This document shows, one piece after another, positions 1 to 14,458 of a DNA stretch of 64,000 bases. The DNA comes from Glandiceps talaboti (lineage: Eukaryota > Hemichordata > Enteropneusta > Spengelidae). The stretch covers positions 13,402,003-13,466,002 of the forward strand of contig NC_135551.1 in assembly GCF_964340395.1 (NCBI RefSeq), in the 5' to 3' direction. Every line of letters begins with the position of its first letter. Positions within the stretch are counted from its first letter, which is position 1. A model generated the notes under the pieces. The model saw only the letters and a program-made list of their open reading frames with translations, ran no database searches and was not told where the DNA came from. The position numbers were made by a program, and so were the translations under genes.

Positions 1-190
1 GGTCTTTTATAATATTTGGGATGTTGGATTTTTTTTTCTATTCGGCTTTCCTGGAAATAAAGATTATGATGTGTAAACACACTGCAGTGACGTTGTCATT
101 TGGTGTTAGAGGTTTGATGTGTGGAAAACGATTTTTGCTAATTTTTTGACATTCTTTGATCTCTTTTCGCACTGGATACACATAGTATTC

Positions 191-191
191 G

Positions 192-238
<47 letters not shown>
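191..238. repeat. (GTT)n microsatellite
   Basis: Sixteen uninterrupted GTT units lie in AT-rich intergenic DNA. The poly-Val or poly-Asn frames across it are a product of the repeat, not of a gene. Confidence 0.95.
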
Positions 239-239
<1 letters not shown>

Positions 240-729
240 TCGACAGAATTTATGTAATAAATAGCATATTGTTTAAAGTTATGATTAGGTATTTGTGTGT
301 TATTCAAAATTCATTAAACAGAAAATAGAACATAAAAAAACAACTTTTAAAAAAAGTATTCATGAAAGAACTATCAAATGATGTACTGTGTTTTATAGAC
401 CATTCGGTAATACATGGGATTGTAAATATTTCATATTGTTATAGCTATATATCCGGCCAATGCTTACCAAAAATTATCGATATGCCACAAGGGGTGCTTG
501 CTTTGGTTTTTTCCTCATTATGAAAGGTGCGCTAGCTGCAAGTGAACAATATTTTTTTTAAATTGTGTTAGATACAATAACGTACTCGTAATATCGTATA
601 CCCTGAAAAGTATTGAAGCACCTATGGGTAAACATATTTTTTTTGTAGCTGTATACAGGTTTAAGAAGGTCAAATTTAATTTTGGGTCCGTACAAAAAAT
701 CTGCGGCCTTTCCTTTATACCAGACAGAC

Positions 730-761
<32 letters not shown>

Positions 762-3006
762 TGTAATTGGAACTAATTCATTTATCCAAACTAAATTTTT
801 TATTTTGGGAAGTAACGCCAGTTTGCTATATTTATGATTATATCATCGATTAGATGGGCACGGCAAATGTCACTTTATTTCCCCTTATTAGATATATTCC
901 CCTGGTGCGTAAATTAGTCATAAACCCGTAGATAACGAAGAAGTACAGTTGACTCACACGACAATTTGCTGGAGGGATAATTCGTGACTTGAAATCCAGG
1001 AAACATATCAGACAGCGTATAGTGTTAGTACCATATACGGACATGTAGTGATACGATTATACGTGCTACGTACATGTGGATTGGCCTTTCCTTTAATTTA
1101 TACCATCGACAATCGATCACTAACCATATAACAATCAGTGGACACTGCATTCCTATAATTACATTACAACGACACAGGAAATCATTTGTTACGCCTGACA
1201 TTTCCAATGACGAAACACGTTTGATAGATTTACTATATTATTTGATTCGTTACAGGGTCGGATAGGAGGTGATGTAATCAATCAATCAATCAATCAACCA
1301 TTAGTATAGACTCTTACAAAACAAATGTCAAACATATAATGTAGTTTGTCAGGAATATTGGGTTTAGCATAGAATAACGTATTCTCCTTAAAGTTAACAT
1401 TTTACTGAGCTAGCGATACAAATATTAGGGCTCAGTTGACAAATTGACGTCAAACCTTGAATGACCTTCTTCCGCAATTAACCTTTCGAATGTTTGCGAT
1501 TATTTGTGCCTGGTTTTATAACAAAAGCTGACATTTCGGATCGACGTGATATCCAATTTTTTTCTGAATAGATCTGGAGGGCTTTATCTAAAGAACAGTA
1601 GTTTCGTGACTTTTCGCACAGATTGCAATACGAGATTTAGTACAGGTAGGTGAATAGTTTGGAAAGCAAATAACAAACGATTCCTGCAATTTGAAAGAGG
1701 TGTTTTTTTTTTTTTAGTTTTTATTTGCAAAGCTTCATAATGTACACATAACACGTGTTCTAATAGATTAATTGGGAGATGTAGATTATCACCATACGAA
1801 TACGTGCTTGCCCAGGGCGGCATACTAAATGATGAGACAGTGTGGTGACAGGGGTAATCCAAAACCATCACCTTCGAAAGCCTTAGTAACGTCGGGAACA
1901 TGTTTGAGTACTCTGCTCGTCACCCATGACAACATAGTTGTCCACAACAGAAATTATCGAAGGTAGAAGTATGTTACATATACAAAAGGGTCATTTCCAC
2001 GAATGATAGAGACGTTTTAGCATACAGGTATCGAAATCAAAGAAAACCAGTCTGTTATTTAAAACTATGATCACTCAACCGTTGCTTTCAAACAACACAT
2101 TAATGTTTAGAACTATTTTACAAAGGGTACCGTTTTAGCTATTCCTTGAGAGTAGCTTTTGCTTTCTATTGAATGCTAATGGTTGTCATCTACTTACTGG
2201 AAGTATACACAACTAACCATCACTTGCTATTGACAAATCTCAAAGTGACACTTAGGCACAATATTTGATAAATACAGTTTTAGTATACATATACAATGCT
2301 GGGAAAACCTATATTTCACCACCAACGGTACATGCTCATAAACGTGTAAGTGCCACTGCAGTCATAAGTCAGTAATGACATAATAGTTTGATCGGGATTT
2401 ATTTATAAATTACCATCTGTAAAATTTGCAGTATATTTGAAAAAAAACACACCCTAATTTGATTGAAGAAAAAGCAAGTGATGTGAAGTCGCAGATGACT
2501 ATTTAACACTTATTGCCTAGCCATATTCAGGTGCATATTGCGGTCGTACGTAGTTGCAGACGAACCAGACATGTTTACAATGTGCTGTTCTTTGAAAACG
2601 TCGTCTGTATTCGCGCGCGCTTACATGACGTCATCATGAGGCACTAATCGATGGAATTAGTCACTAGGGACGAGTTCCATTTAATTAGTGCTTGCTACGT
2701 CATTTATCGTGGAACAGCGTGACAATGGTCCATAACATGCGATGTGGCATGGACCAATCACGACAGAGAGTCGAGTATTTGGTGTGTTATAATGCTCACT
2801 AGAGTTATTTCGACTTTTACGTAGTGTTGTTCAAGTGAAACACAAGCTTATTTTTCTTCGAATAAATGTAATTACAATGAACTGTGGGGACACCAGAACT
2901 AGTACTCCTATAAATAATATTTATACCATATCTTCATTCCATACAGTTCGGAAATGCACCATGATGAAAGTGAAAACTTTTCTATCGATGGTGAATTGTG
3001 ATGGAA
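239..3006. other. Intergenic DNA with short simple repeats
   Basis: No open frame here looks like a conserved protein. Visible structure is limited to a (CAGA)n run at 721-762, a short (AATC)n run near 1278-1297 and two perfect TGACGTCA palindromes at 1445 and 2626. Nothing else was recognised. Confidence 0.6.
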
Positions 3007-3427
3007 GATGACTGGACCAGTGAATGATTGGACGAATGGGTGAACGGTGTAATAAAATAAATATCACATGCACTCGGGCAATATCACAACTTAATGCCTG
3101 CCCTCTTCGAACTCACGGCACGTGTTATAATTCAACTATACAATATTGAAGGTAGTTTCTATTCTTCTCAGTGGTAGGGACTAGACAGACAATTGCAGCA
3201 ATTCAGTATCATAACGGAAACGGATGGGGTTGTATAATTTCAAACATTGAAACAATCACAGTGGGGAATATTTTAGATGTACAGCAAGTATGAAGAGGAA
3301 TGCATGCTGTAGATGTAACTAAAAGGGAAGACTATTGAATGGTCCTTTTATGCTTTACAATGAGACATTACGTATTGGAGGTTTGGGCCAATCTATCCAC
3401 AGGGAGTCAGGATAAGTAACAAATAAT

Positions 3428-3509
<82 letters not shown>

Positions 3510-3550
3510 TAAAGTGTTGAAATCAAACTGCTATAATTAGTATATATATG

Positions 3551-3622
<72 letters not shown>

Positions 3623-4075
3623 CTTAATAATACGTAACCTTTGTTGTCAATCTTGATGACTGGACCAGTGAATGATTGGACGAATGGGTGAACGGTGTAA
3701 TAAAATAAATATCACATGCACTCGGGCAATATCACAACTTAATGCCTGCCCTCTTCGAACTCACAGCACGTGTTATAATTCAACTATACAATATTGAAGG
3801 TAGTTTCTATTCTTCTCAGTGGTAGGGACTAGACAGACAATTGCAGCAATTCAGTATCATAACGGAAACGGATGGGGTTGTATAATTTCAAACATTGAAA
3901 CAATCACAGTGGGGAATATTTTAGATGTACAGCAAGTATGAAGAGGAATGCATGCTGTAGATGTAACTAAAAGGGAAGACTATTGAATGGTCCTTTTATG
4001 CTTTACAATGAGACATTACGTATTGGAGGTTTGGGCCAATCTATCCACAGGGAGTCAGGATAAGTAACAAATAAT

Positions 4076-4155
<80 letters not shown>

Positions 4156-4196
4156 TAAAGTGTTGAAATCAAACTGCTATAATTAGTATATATATG

Positions 4197-4260
<64 letters not shown>

Positions 4261-4713
4261 CTTAATAATACGTAACCTTTGTTGTCAATCTTGATGACTG
4301 GACCAGTGAATGATTGGACGAATGGGTGAACGGTGTAATAAAATAAATATCACATGCACTCGGGCAATATCACAACTTAATGCCTGCCCTCTTCGAACTC
4401 ACGGCACGTGTTATAATTCAACTATACAATATTGAAGGTAGTTTCTATTCTTCTCAGTGGTAGGGACTAGACAGACAATTGCAGCAATTCAGTATCATAA
4501 CGGAAACGGATGGGGTTGTATAATTTCAAACATTGAAACAATCACAGTGGGGAATATTTTAGATGTACAGCAAGTATGAAGAGGAATGCATGCTGTAGAT
4601 GTAACTAAAAGGGAAGACTATTGAATGGTCCTTTTATGCTTTACAATGAGACATTACGTATTGGAGGTTTGGGCCAATCTATCCACAGGGAGTCAGGATA
4701 AGTAACAAATAAT

Positions 4714-4791
<78 letters not shown>

Positions 4792-4832
4792 TAAAGTGTT
4801 GAAATCAAACTGCTATAATTAGTATATATATG

Positions 4833-4894
<62 letters not shown>

Positions 4895-4926
4895 CTTAAT
4901 AATACGTAACCTTTGTTGTCAATCTT
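3007..4926. repeat. Three-copy tandem repeat, unit about 640 bp
   Basis: The segment starting GATGACTGGACCAGTG occurs at 3007, 3655 and 4293, giving units of about 648, 638 and 634 bp. The copies are almost identical in their unique part; one G/A difference was seen, in the CACGGCAC stretch of copy 2. They differ mainly in the lengths of two (TA)n tracts carried by each unit. This points to a recent local tandem duplication. Each unit contains GTGTAATAAAATAAATA followed by a CGGGCAATATCACA stretch, which is half of a dispersed hairpin family seen again near 28262. Confidence 0.9.
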
Positions 4927-5013
4927 TTTGTGTACACACAGCCGTCAGTGAACACACACAAGTTATGTACATAAAGCAGAATGTATAGCTAACGAATACT
5001 ATTAAACCACACT

Positions 5014-5057
5014 ATTACACCTGACGATCCTTCTGGTGAAACGGTCCGTAGTGTAAT
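5014..5057 (+). ncRNA. Putative type I hammerhead self-cleaving ribozyme
   Basis: The order is that of a type I hammerhead. Stem I 5' strand ATTACAC (5014-5020) is followed by core CTGACGA (5021-5027; the seventh core base is free to vary), stem II TCC-TTCT-GGT, core GAAA (5038-5041), a small stem III CG-GTC-CG closed by A-T, cleavage triplet GTA (5048-5050), and stem I 3' strand GTGTAAT (5051-5057), an exact complement of the 5' strand. Stem II is weak (two G-C pairs and a U-U). Very short stem III is typical of animal type I hammerheads in Penelope-like elements, retrozymes and satellites. Cleavage activity is inferred only. Confidence 0.6.
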
Positions 5058-5089
5058 TCCACAATGTAATATCAGACTCGTCTTCTTTC

Positions 5090-5420
<331 letters not shown>

Positions 5421-8400
5421 GTAATTTCTTGTAAGTTTTCGGGTTCAACATGATCTATCGTAAAGAGAGTGAGCTTAACAAACCTAGAATATTTGCACAT
5501 GGCTTTACTAACGGTTTTCATCCAGTCGCATCACTGCGATTACAACCACATCGTCACTGATTTTAAGCCCGCTGTGAAATTGAAGATTTGTCTTCATTAT
5601 AAATTGAATCCTCGGTCATATAATTGAATTCTAGGTCACAGGCAAGCGACAAAGGTGGATGACAAATTCGAAATAACAAACTGATCTAGTTTTGTTGCCA
5701 CCGAGCATGACATGACACCTTCATTATCAATCTTATAAGCGTTCGTCTAAGAAATTACTCAGTATTGCTCTAGTTGCCATGGCATCCTTCAGTTGCGTCG
5801 ACAGGAAACACGAAAACTCGTCTGTATAGATGGAATTGCTGGTTCCAGCCTCTCTGTCGGCAATCTTTCTCATCTATGTACATGTACACTAGCTAGTATG
5901 TGGACAATCAGTTCACAATTACTGCTATTTAAGTGTATACACCGAAGTAGATCGGGTCAGTCTACTCTACGTCTGTAAATTGAACCAGGCTACAGTATCG
6001 ACAGCAAGCAGGATTCTCAATTGAGAGCTGTTATTGGAAGGACCACGTACTCAATCAGTATGTTTAGGATATAAGTGTGCTGTTATTAAGGATTTAATAC
6101 AAAGCTGGTGATGAATTAACATACTGCACTGGGTAAGCTAAATCTCAGTATTTTACATATAAGCAAAATATGCAACCAAATTGATGTAAACGATAGGGTG
6201 ATAATTACCAACTGTTATGCATACTACACAATATATATGCTGGGAGTACATGTACGCACGAACCGTTCACATATTGGGTTGTAATACTAGCCTCAGTACA
6301 CAGACGTACGACGTAATAACGTCAGCTGATGTTACTCATAACGTAATACAATAAGCAGACGTGGGGGGTTGTTTGTAATATATTATATAGCACACTGTGC
6401 GTTTGAAGGGAATGACCTCCGTTGCAACCCAGTTACCAATCACATCAGTGTGTCAAGGCATTATAAACGCAGATGTATACTACAGGGACATTTAATGAAC
6501 GAACATAACATAATAACAGTATGATTGAATTTGTGTGCTTAAAATCAATAAATATGATTCTACTGTACGTTGAACAGGAAATTGTTTTATACATTATTTG
6601 ATGTGCAGAAAAGTACATGATTGATATGGACACCACATTGTCTTTTTTAAAATGTCAATATATATTTAATAAGACAGTAAAGCAAATTATATATCTTGGT
6701 ATTATAAACCTCAATCACTTTCCAAGGAGTTATTTCTGAATATAGGCACCAGTGACTAAATACGTGCAAGAACTGCTATTATCATCAGTGCCAGGAAACC
6801 CCTGCGGTAACTCCTTTTAGGTGTTTCACATCAAACATTTCAAATACTAGTAGTCATGGTGATAGTGGTGTCGATGAATTCGCTTCACGTGTCTACTCTA
6901 GAGCGGTGGCACGTAAAAAATAAGTCCCGATTAAATGACCTAGTTGTTTATGATCATGGAAAGACCTTTGAGAAAATCCTTTGAGTGGCAAGTGATATGC
7001 ACAAATCATCCACAGACATTGAAGAGTGTTAATATATTATCGTTTATTCTCTTTGAAATACAGTATCTTTATATCACTGTTTTGTAATTAAGGGTGCACA
7101 ATTTAAAATCTGTGTGTGTGATCTTTTCAAGATCTAAATCTTTGAATTGATTAGAAAGTAGTCGAACTGTATGCATATAATTAAATGTGCTATCTGAGTC
7201 CATTCATACACGTGGGCAGATATTTCTTTAGTCAATCTACTGAATGAATGATAAACTGTATCATTTTACGATTGTACTCACTTTTCCAATCCCCTTTGAA
7301 GCTATCGCCTTTAATCTCGATCAGTGTATGTAGAGCCATTTTGAATACAATTGAATGCCGTTGATTACGAATTTCCCTACTGTGGAATCATAATTAAAAA
7401 AAATCATCTATGTAAAAGCCAAGCGAAATTATTAAAAAATGTATTACCTGTCTTATGATTGGCATGATGGATTTGCTTTAAGGCGTAATTACTCTATACA
7501 GGAAATATGATATCAAGATTTAAAACTGTCGTAACATAGCTAATATCTAACATCAGGATTCAAACCCTGAAATGATTTGCTCTTTCTTATTGGATTTTGA
7601 GAATAATCGGCAATACTGCAATCACAGTACCATAGTTGGCCAATACTAAACTCGTCAAGCTATCTATAACAAATTATATATACATAACCAAATGCGATGC
7701 ATGTAACAGCGAAACTGCCACTCTGACAAAACTGTGTGAGCATAGGGCAGATTCATATACTGAATAAAGCAGAAATTGTATTTGATAACAATTACCAATA
7801 TTTGCTGTCGTTTTACATCACGCATGCTCAGATATGGGGTCTATAACAGTGACATCTATAGGGTAATCTATAGATATATAAATTGGTAATAAGGAGAGGA
7901 ATTGAATGAAATGTGTATTGAATATCAATACTAGATACCACAATGTGGGTGATAACATCTCTAAGACTTGCATACCTACAACATAAATAAATAGAACCTT
8001 GAAGCTAATAAAGCACGAAAACTAACATATAGGATTTCAATTAGGCGACACGATGCTTTTTACATCCTACACGTTATGGCTTACTTATCACACAAACAAA
8101 ATACAGTCACTGATAGTGCGCATGCACGTGAAATGCTGCATTGCATCTCACTGTGAAGACAAATAACACATTTGTTTAGAATCTTTCCAGTATTGTTTGA
8201 CAATGGTGTCACAGCAATGATCTCGTCCCGAGTGGCGATCTACATGTAGCAGTAGACAACTTTTCTGTCTACATATTGAAACCAGAGTTGTCTTAGTGGT
8301 GACGGTTGATTATGGACTGTTATGGCTTCTATCTATTAGATGTAATAGAACCCATAAAAGAACAGACACTAAGTTTGATTTCCTTGACTATATTGTATAT

Positions 8401-9147
8401 CACTTGTAATCATTCCATGGATCCACTGTCATGACCTGATTTTGACCATGACAGGAAGGTACATGTAGCATGTGGCCGAGTGTTGGAGTTTAAGAAAATC
8501 AGTGTCGCGATATTAGAGAGGCTTGAGGCATTAATTGTGACTGGTGCATTATTATATAGGTGTCTATACAAAAATGGATGAAATTTCAAATTTCGTAGCC
8601 TTTAGCGATATTTTTGGCACTCAGTCATGTCCAACTTGAAGCTTCCATGGGTTTTATTATTGCCTAACGGGTTATTTGAATGTAAACTAGTGACAGAGCT
8701 GTTCACAACATCAAATTTTCAAATGATGTTTGATCTTGGATATACATCTACAGTTCCGGAAATGTTCACCAAACTGTTCAATCAGTATTTGCTTATTGCA
8801 CTTTACGTAAGAAGGCAAAGTACTAAATTGCATGTCGCCAGCTATTTTAGGTAAATAGGAATGCATCTGAAAATAAATATTCCAAATAATATATAGGAAA
8901 GATTGTACAATTACATTTGTATTCCAAAATCTTCTCGTTGACCAAGAGGTTCTTCTCTTCATAATTTGTTACATTTTAAAATTTACTGTGTATCAAACAG
9001 ATTTGATAATGGAACGACAATTTCATGACAGGATGGTTGTTAATTTTCATCCGATGTTAGTCTACTCTCTTGGGGGCAACACATAAATTATACGACGGAT
9101 CATTGCGCAATTCATCTGGACAGCTTCGTTTCATTAGTATGTCCGTC

Positions 9148-9182
<35 letters not shown>

Positions 9183-9331
9183 AATTGATTGATAATAACC
9201 CAGATGATTAAGAGATCATGACGAATAAAATCTATGCTGATCCATTATGATATATACTTTAATCATTATGAAAAATAAAACGCATATTATCATTTGCTAC
9301 AGAAAGCTGGTAAAACGTACATTTATCATTT
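5421..9331. other. Intergenic DNA
   Basis: AT-rich sequence without a recognisable exon, RNA gene or long repeat. A (TTGA)n run of about 45 bp lies at 9148-9192. Short open frames here have no protein-like composition. Confidence 0.5.
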
Positions 9332-9884
9332 GCTTTATAATAAGACCTATACTACATTAAGTTGAATACTATGGAGTTACACGTTGAATAGGAATGATTC
9401 AATACTGCTACTAATAGTTTTACAAAATTTAAGTATATTGGTACGCAGATATGTAAGCCATCTGATAGTTTTTAGATGACAAACAGCATTTTCAACCACT
9501 TGTAAGTGACGGCCAATCAGATCGTATTATTTTTAAAAGATGGTGGTGTCGTTGTATATTCTAATAATCAATTAATATTCATATTTGGCTAGTTGCCATG
9601 GTTGTTAGGTCATCGAAAATTTTACAGTCTTCAATCACGGACTATAGTGTGGACGATGGAAAACGTCTGGAGAAAAAAAGAAGAGTCACATCTGTATGTA
9701 GTTTGCATACAACTACTTTGATAGATTTGTCCAGTTTTCCAGACAACAGGGTACTACTACTTCTGTTTATAAAACAAATCATTCACCCATTTTGTAAAAC
9801 TATTAGTAGCAGTATTGTATCATTGGATTCAACGTGTAACTCCATAGTATTCAACTTAATGTAGTATAGGTCTTAGTATAAAGC
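9332..9884. mobile_element. MITE-like element with long terminal inverted repeats
   Basis: Two arms of about 96 bp, 9332-9428 and 9789-9884, are near-perfect reverse complements. Both carry GACCTATACTACATTAAG followed by TTGAATACTATGGAGTTAC. They enclose about 360 bp without a transposase-like frame. Long inverted arms around a short non-coding core indicate a non-autonomous DNA transposon. The target duplication could not be fixed with confidence, so the superfamily is left open. Confidence 0.7.
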
Positions 9885-12800
9885 CATTATGGTGTCCCTT
9901 GATGCATGGTCGTCTGACGATTTAAAAGACTGCCCTCTGTCTCGTGTATTAAACTACTGAAATTTTGTACTTTACAATATGGAAAATCACAACAATTCAT
10001 TCCTTTTAACCATAGCATTCTAATGGCAGTATTTCGAAAGGTCACCTATTAATATAGTAGCGCCATATCTGCAAAAAAACCACAACCTAAAACCGATTCA
10101 CAGTATTGCGTTAGCAATCAATTGTAAGTCTATATACTCATTTGAGGGGAAATTGTAAGTAGACGAATTCTTCCTTCTAAACTCGATACCTCGTTTAATC
10201 TAGACTGAGACAGCCACTTTCTAATTCTTGCCAGACTCGTATAATTGGTATTTGATAGCCTATTCTCGTGGTAATCGCATTCTACGGGCTGAGGTGAAAG
10301 ACCTGGCAATAACAGTAAATCTTCTACTCCAGTAGGTAGCTTAACAGATTTAATAGCGAGTTATAATGTATAATAGCTCAGTGCAATGGCATATATACGA
10401 TAGGCATCTTATGGACATTCAAACACACAACATGAAATATTTAGCACAAATAATAACTAAGACTTCATGAATGTACAACAATCTCCCGATATCTAAAACA
10501 AATATAAACAAGAAATGAAGGTAATCCAAAACATACAAAAATAGCACTAACTAACTGACAGTGATTAGTAGTAAATGTCACATTTTGAAAGAGAGGTCAC
10601 AACGGGTGATATATTTTCATCATTCGCTTTGCTATGTATATGGAATTATAATAAGCTTGTGCAATTCTGATATACATGTGTCATATATTATGATGTGTAA
10701 CCGTATTATTCATTTGAAGAAATGTTCTTTTTGGAATGTGTAAAATTGTGGCGAGAGACCGCTCTGTGGACATAATTACCATCTTAAAATGTTATTTGGG
10801 AAAATGAAGTTACTAAAAAACATTACTTGACTGATGAAAAATAAACCTCATGTATATATATATATACGTGATGGAACAGGCCATGACACATCCAGCTTCA
10901 GTATACCAAATCATAGCTTTCAAAGAGTTTCTTGAGGTCACATTATATAGGAGAGATCAGCTACTTGATAACGCTGTGTGTAATCATATAGAGATGCCAC
11001 ATTATTCACGTCTTATCTAGCACACACACCGTGACTATGTTGTTAGGAGCCATCTTCTTCAACGACGTATCAAGTCCGATGATGCTGAACACGGACTCCA
11101 TAGGGAATCCATAACTATTTATGTTGAATTGTCTTTTTTCTATCTGGAGAGGTTTATTCAGAACGTCGGATTGTTTGCAAATGAAAAGGTAATGTGCACG
11201 GATATCATAAGCACAGCTCATTGATATTCTAATAACAATCCTACTTTTTCATTCCTGATTAGATATACTGATTATATTATTAATCTTATTGGTATTCCAA
11301 AGCGTTTATCACTACGAGGGATGTTACTGTGCAGCAAAATAGTTGCAACATAACTGCACAAGAGGCAATATGACGTCTAATAGTAACGGAATAAGGTCAT
11401 GCAAATGAATGTTTTATAACATATCACGTTCGCAGGCGTATTCGTTCTATAGTCAAAGCAACTTCAGATGAAAGGTTCGTGCCAATATTGCCCTAGAGGA
11501 AAATAGAATGCGAATAGTAACCCCAAATGCAAATTTGAAGTCACTATAATGTGGTACGATCGATCTAAACCAATCACGGAAGGCTACATGAACATGATGT
11601 TATAACGTACGTACCCCGTTTTGTATTTTACTACTGCATAGAATTCGTGATATGTTTTTATCAATGTTCTCGATGTATCATTCCATTTAGTATTCACTTA
11701 TCAAACCGTGGGAAGTTAAATGGCACATAATGTCTTTACTCCCTTTCGATGTTACTATTGCATAACAACTTCCTGATATGTGCACCATACTTTTCTTTAC
11801 ATATAAAGTCTGACCCGACTACTTCTTAGCATATTGAATAATTTTGTAGTGGTCGTGCGCGCGCGTGCTTTGATTCTTCCGGTGCTCATATGTGATGGTA
11901 TGTAGACAAACATTCAAGCGTTTGATACTAAAATGCCAAACTTTAATTTGATGTTTTTTTTTTCAAGTACCACGTGTAATTCGAAGGTGCAGTGGTTTGA
12001 TGTGTTATCTTTTGCCGCTTCGTTTTACTTCCTGTATGTGTATAGTAAACATTCCCTGGTGTGCACTTGATTTTGATGATCGCTGCGTTTTACCAGGTTC
12101 TTTACAAGGGGATGGACAGAAAGAAAATGAAATTGGTATATGTGAATAGAAGAAAACAATATATGCCTTGGAATTACACTTGATGTTTGATAAACACAAC
12201 GAAACGTTTGAATTTTAGTGTCGAATTCGTCTTTTGTAAACACCCCAAAACACATGCGCACTGGAAGTGGCGCAGCTCACAGCATAGTCAAGAATGTTGT
12301 ATAGTTTATATACATTTTATAAAGTAATCTCCTATACTTTACATTTAGATATTTTCGTATACGCACACATAACTAACACTCGAACCAAGACCACCGACGT
12401 TCAATTTCCCACGGATATTTGATCACATTATAGGTATCGATTTTCGAGGACGAGAGACCACCAAAAAAATCGAACTTTTTGCTGTGATACTCTTTCTTAC
12501 ACATCGATACCACTTTGATATCATTAAAATGAAATCTTGGTTCGGTGCTATCTTCGATTCCGTTGTAAATTAAAGTCTGCCGCAAGACATACACATTTGT
12601 ATAAGGTATGATTGTGTATGTTTTGTATATTTAAAATTTTAAAAAAAAGATGAAATCAAGAGCTAGAATGGCAGCCACCATTCCTACAAAATTTTATTTC
12701 ATCATAAATCTGCCAGACACGCAAAAAAAGTCGATGTTAATGAGGTGTTTTATAAAACAGCACGTACGCACGTACGAAATGAGGAAATGAGAATATGCGT

Positions 12801-13355
12801 TGATACCCTTACATTTTGGTTTCATGTTTTCGCCCCCGGGCGTAGTTATATTCCAAGGCATACGTTGAGATTTCCTATATTACACCATGTGCTAGTATTA
12901 CATGATTATATATTCTCTTTAGGCGACTCCAGGTGACCCGAGGAAAACATGCAATCCAAAATTACTTATTGTACTTCTATTATGTTTGGATATTATTATT
13001 TTCAAAATCCGAGTTAAATATATGTGATGTTTCAAACGACTTACTTCATGTACTTTGCAGTGTTTAATACTTTCAAAGATTTACGCTTTTAGTAACATAT
13101 AGTGTTTGCAGTGGACAGTTTTTGAACTAAGACATCAATCTGTATCGTATGCTTGCACTAAATAACATTTAATCAATTCGAAACATTGAGACTATTGTTC
13201 GACAATACTTATTGATAACACAATTTACGAGATAATGAGCTTCTGTAGTCGCCACTAGTAATAGTATGTAAATCAACCTATAATAATTTATAACTGCGTA
13301 TGCTAAAAACAGAAAAAAACATCACTTTTGTGCAAACCCGCATATAATCCGTGGA
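9885..13355. other. Intergenic DNA
   Basis: No gene was recognised on either strand. The open frames are short and lack signal sequences, domain motifs or plausible splice sites. Confidence 0.5.
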
Positions 13356-13508
13356 CATATACATACATACATACATACATACATACATACATACATACAT
13401 ACATACATACATACATACACACACATGCATACATACATACATACATACATACATACATACATACATACATACATTGTACATACATACATACATACATACA
13501 TACATACG
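13356..13508. repeat. (CATA)n microsatellite
   Basis: About 37 tetranucleotide units with two short interruptions. The repeat gives spurious Tyr-Ile-His-Thr and Met-Tyr-Val-Cys frames. Confidence 0.95.
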
Positions 13509-13867
13509 TACATTTACAAGCCACTTTTATATATACTAGCACTTTAACTGACAGCCGTTAGCTTTCTGTCATTCTCTCTATAATCGGTTCTACGTGTAAT
13601 GTTTCATACATTACAAGGTTAAGCGGGGTCTCTAATGTAAACGACTGAATGTAGAGCTTATCATGAAATTTAGTTAACACACAGTCTAAGTACTTAAGGA
13701 AACTTCGTTTTCTCGTTATCATGGTGATATACGCTCACAGGGTCAGTCAAGCCAACAACATCGTGGGAAATGTTTACAGGGCTGCTGATACGTCACGCAT
13801 ACATGAGCTATTGTAGTATCGTCCATATGTCACTTATTCCAAGTGTCTAATGTCTATTTTAGTTGTA

Positions 13868-13875
13868 TGACGTCA
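13868..13875. promoter_or_regulatory. CRE palindrome TGACGTCA, 2.3 kb upstream of globin
   Basis: Perfect full CREB/ATF consensus site. It is the first of three within 600 bp (13868, 13993, 14451) upstream of the globin gene. Function is inferred from the motif only. Confidence 0.35.
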
Positions 13876-13992
13876 CGTCCACATTGGTTATTGACTACAA
13901 CAGAATGACGTGGTGTAAATGATATGAAAGCAATGATCAACGATATGAAGTCGGTGTACAGTTGTGAATTGGACATGACTTTGGCTGCATGA

Positions 13993-14000
13993 TGACGTCA
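13993..14000. promoter_or_regulatory. CRE palindrome TGACGTCA
   Basis: Second of the three perfect CREB/ATF sites upstream of the globin gene. Confidence 0.35.
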
Positions 14001-14450
14001 CATGTATCGCTTGAATATCACTAATATTTACACATGACAAAATATATGGCTAATCTGAATTTGGACATTGATTAGCTGAATACTTCAAAGGCAATAGTTA
14101 CATAAACAGGAGCTTTTTTATTTTTATTTATAAAAATAAAGGCAACTTGGACACTATGCACGAGCACACGCATCCATACACATCCACACACACATATACA
14201 TACTGATAAGATCACTTAATCATTTTAGACACATGTGTAGATAAAAAATGAACAATTCTCACAAAACCTTGAATAAAATTAGTACATTCAGTTGAAATCG
14301 TTGGTAAAAGTAATCAACCGGTTAACAAAAATGGACATGTTAATGACCTGATACTGTTAACTTTAATTTCGGAAACAAACCACGTCAAAGAAATTGATAG
14401 TACACAACTCGTGTCATCAGAGTCTATATCATACTCAAATATCAACGAAG

Positions 14451-14458
14451 TGACGTCA
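14451..14458. promoter_or_regulatory. CRE palindrome TGACGTCA
   Basis: Third perfect CREB/ATF site of the cluster, about 1.6 kb before the 3' splice site of the globin coding exon. Confidence 0.35.
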
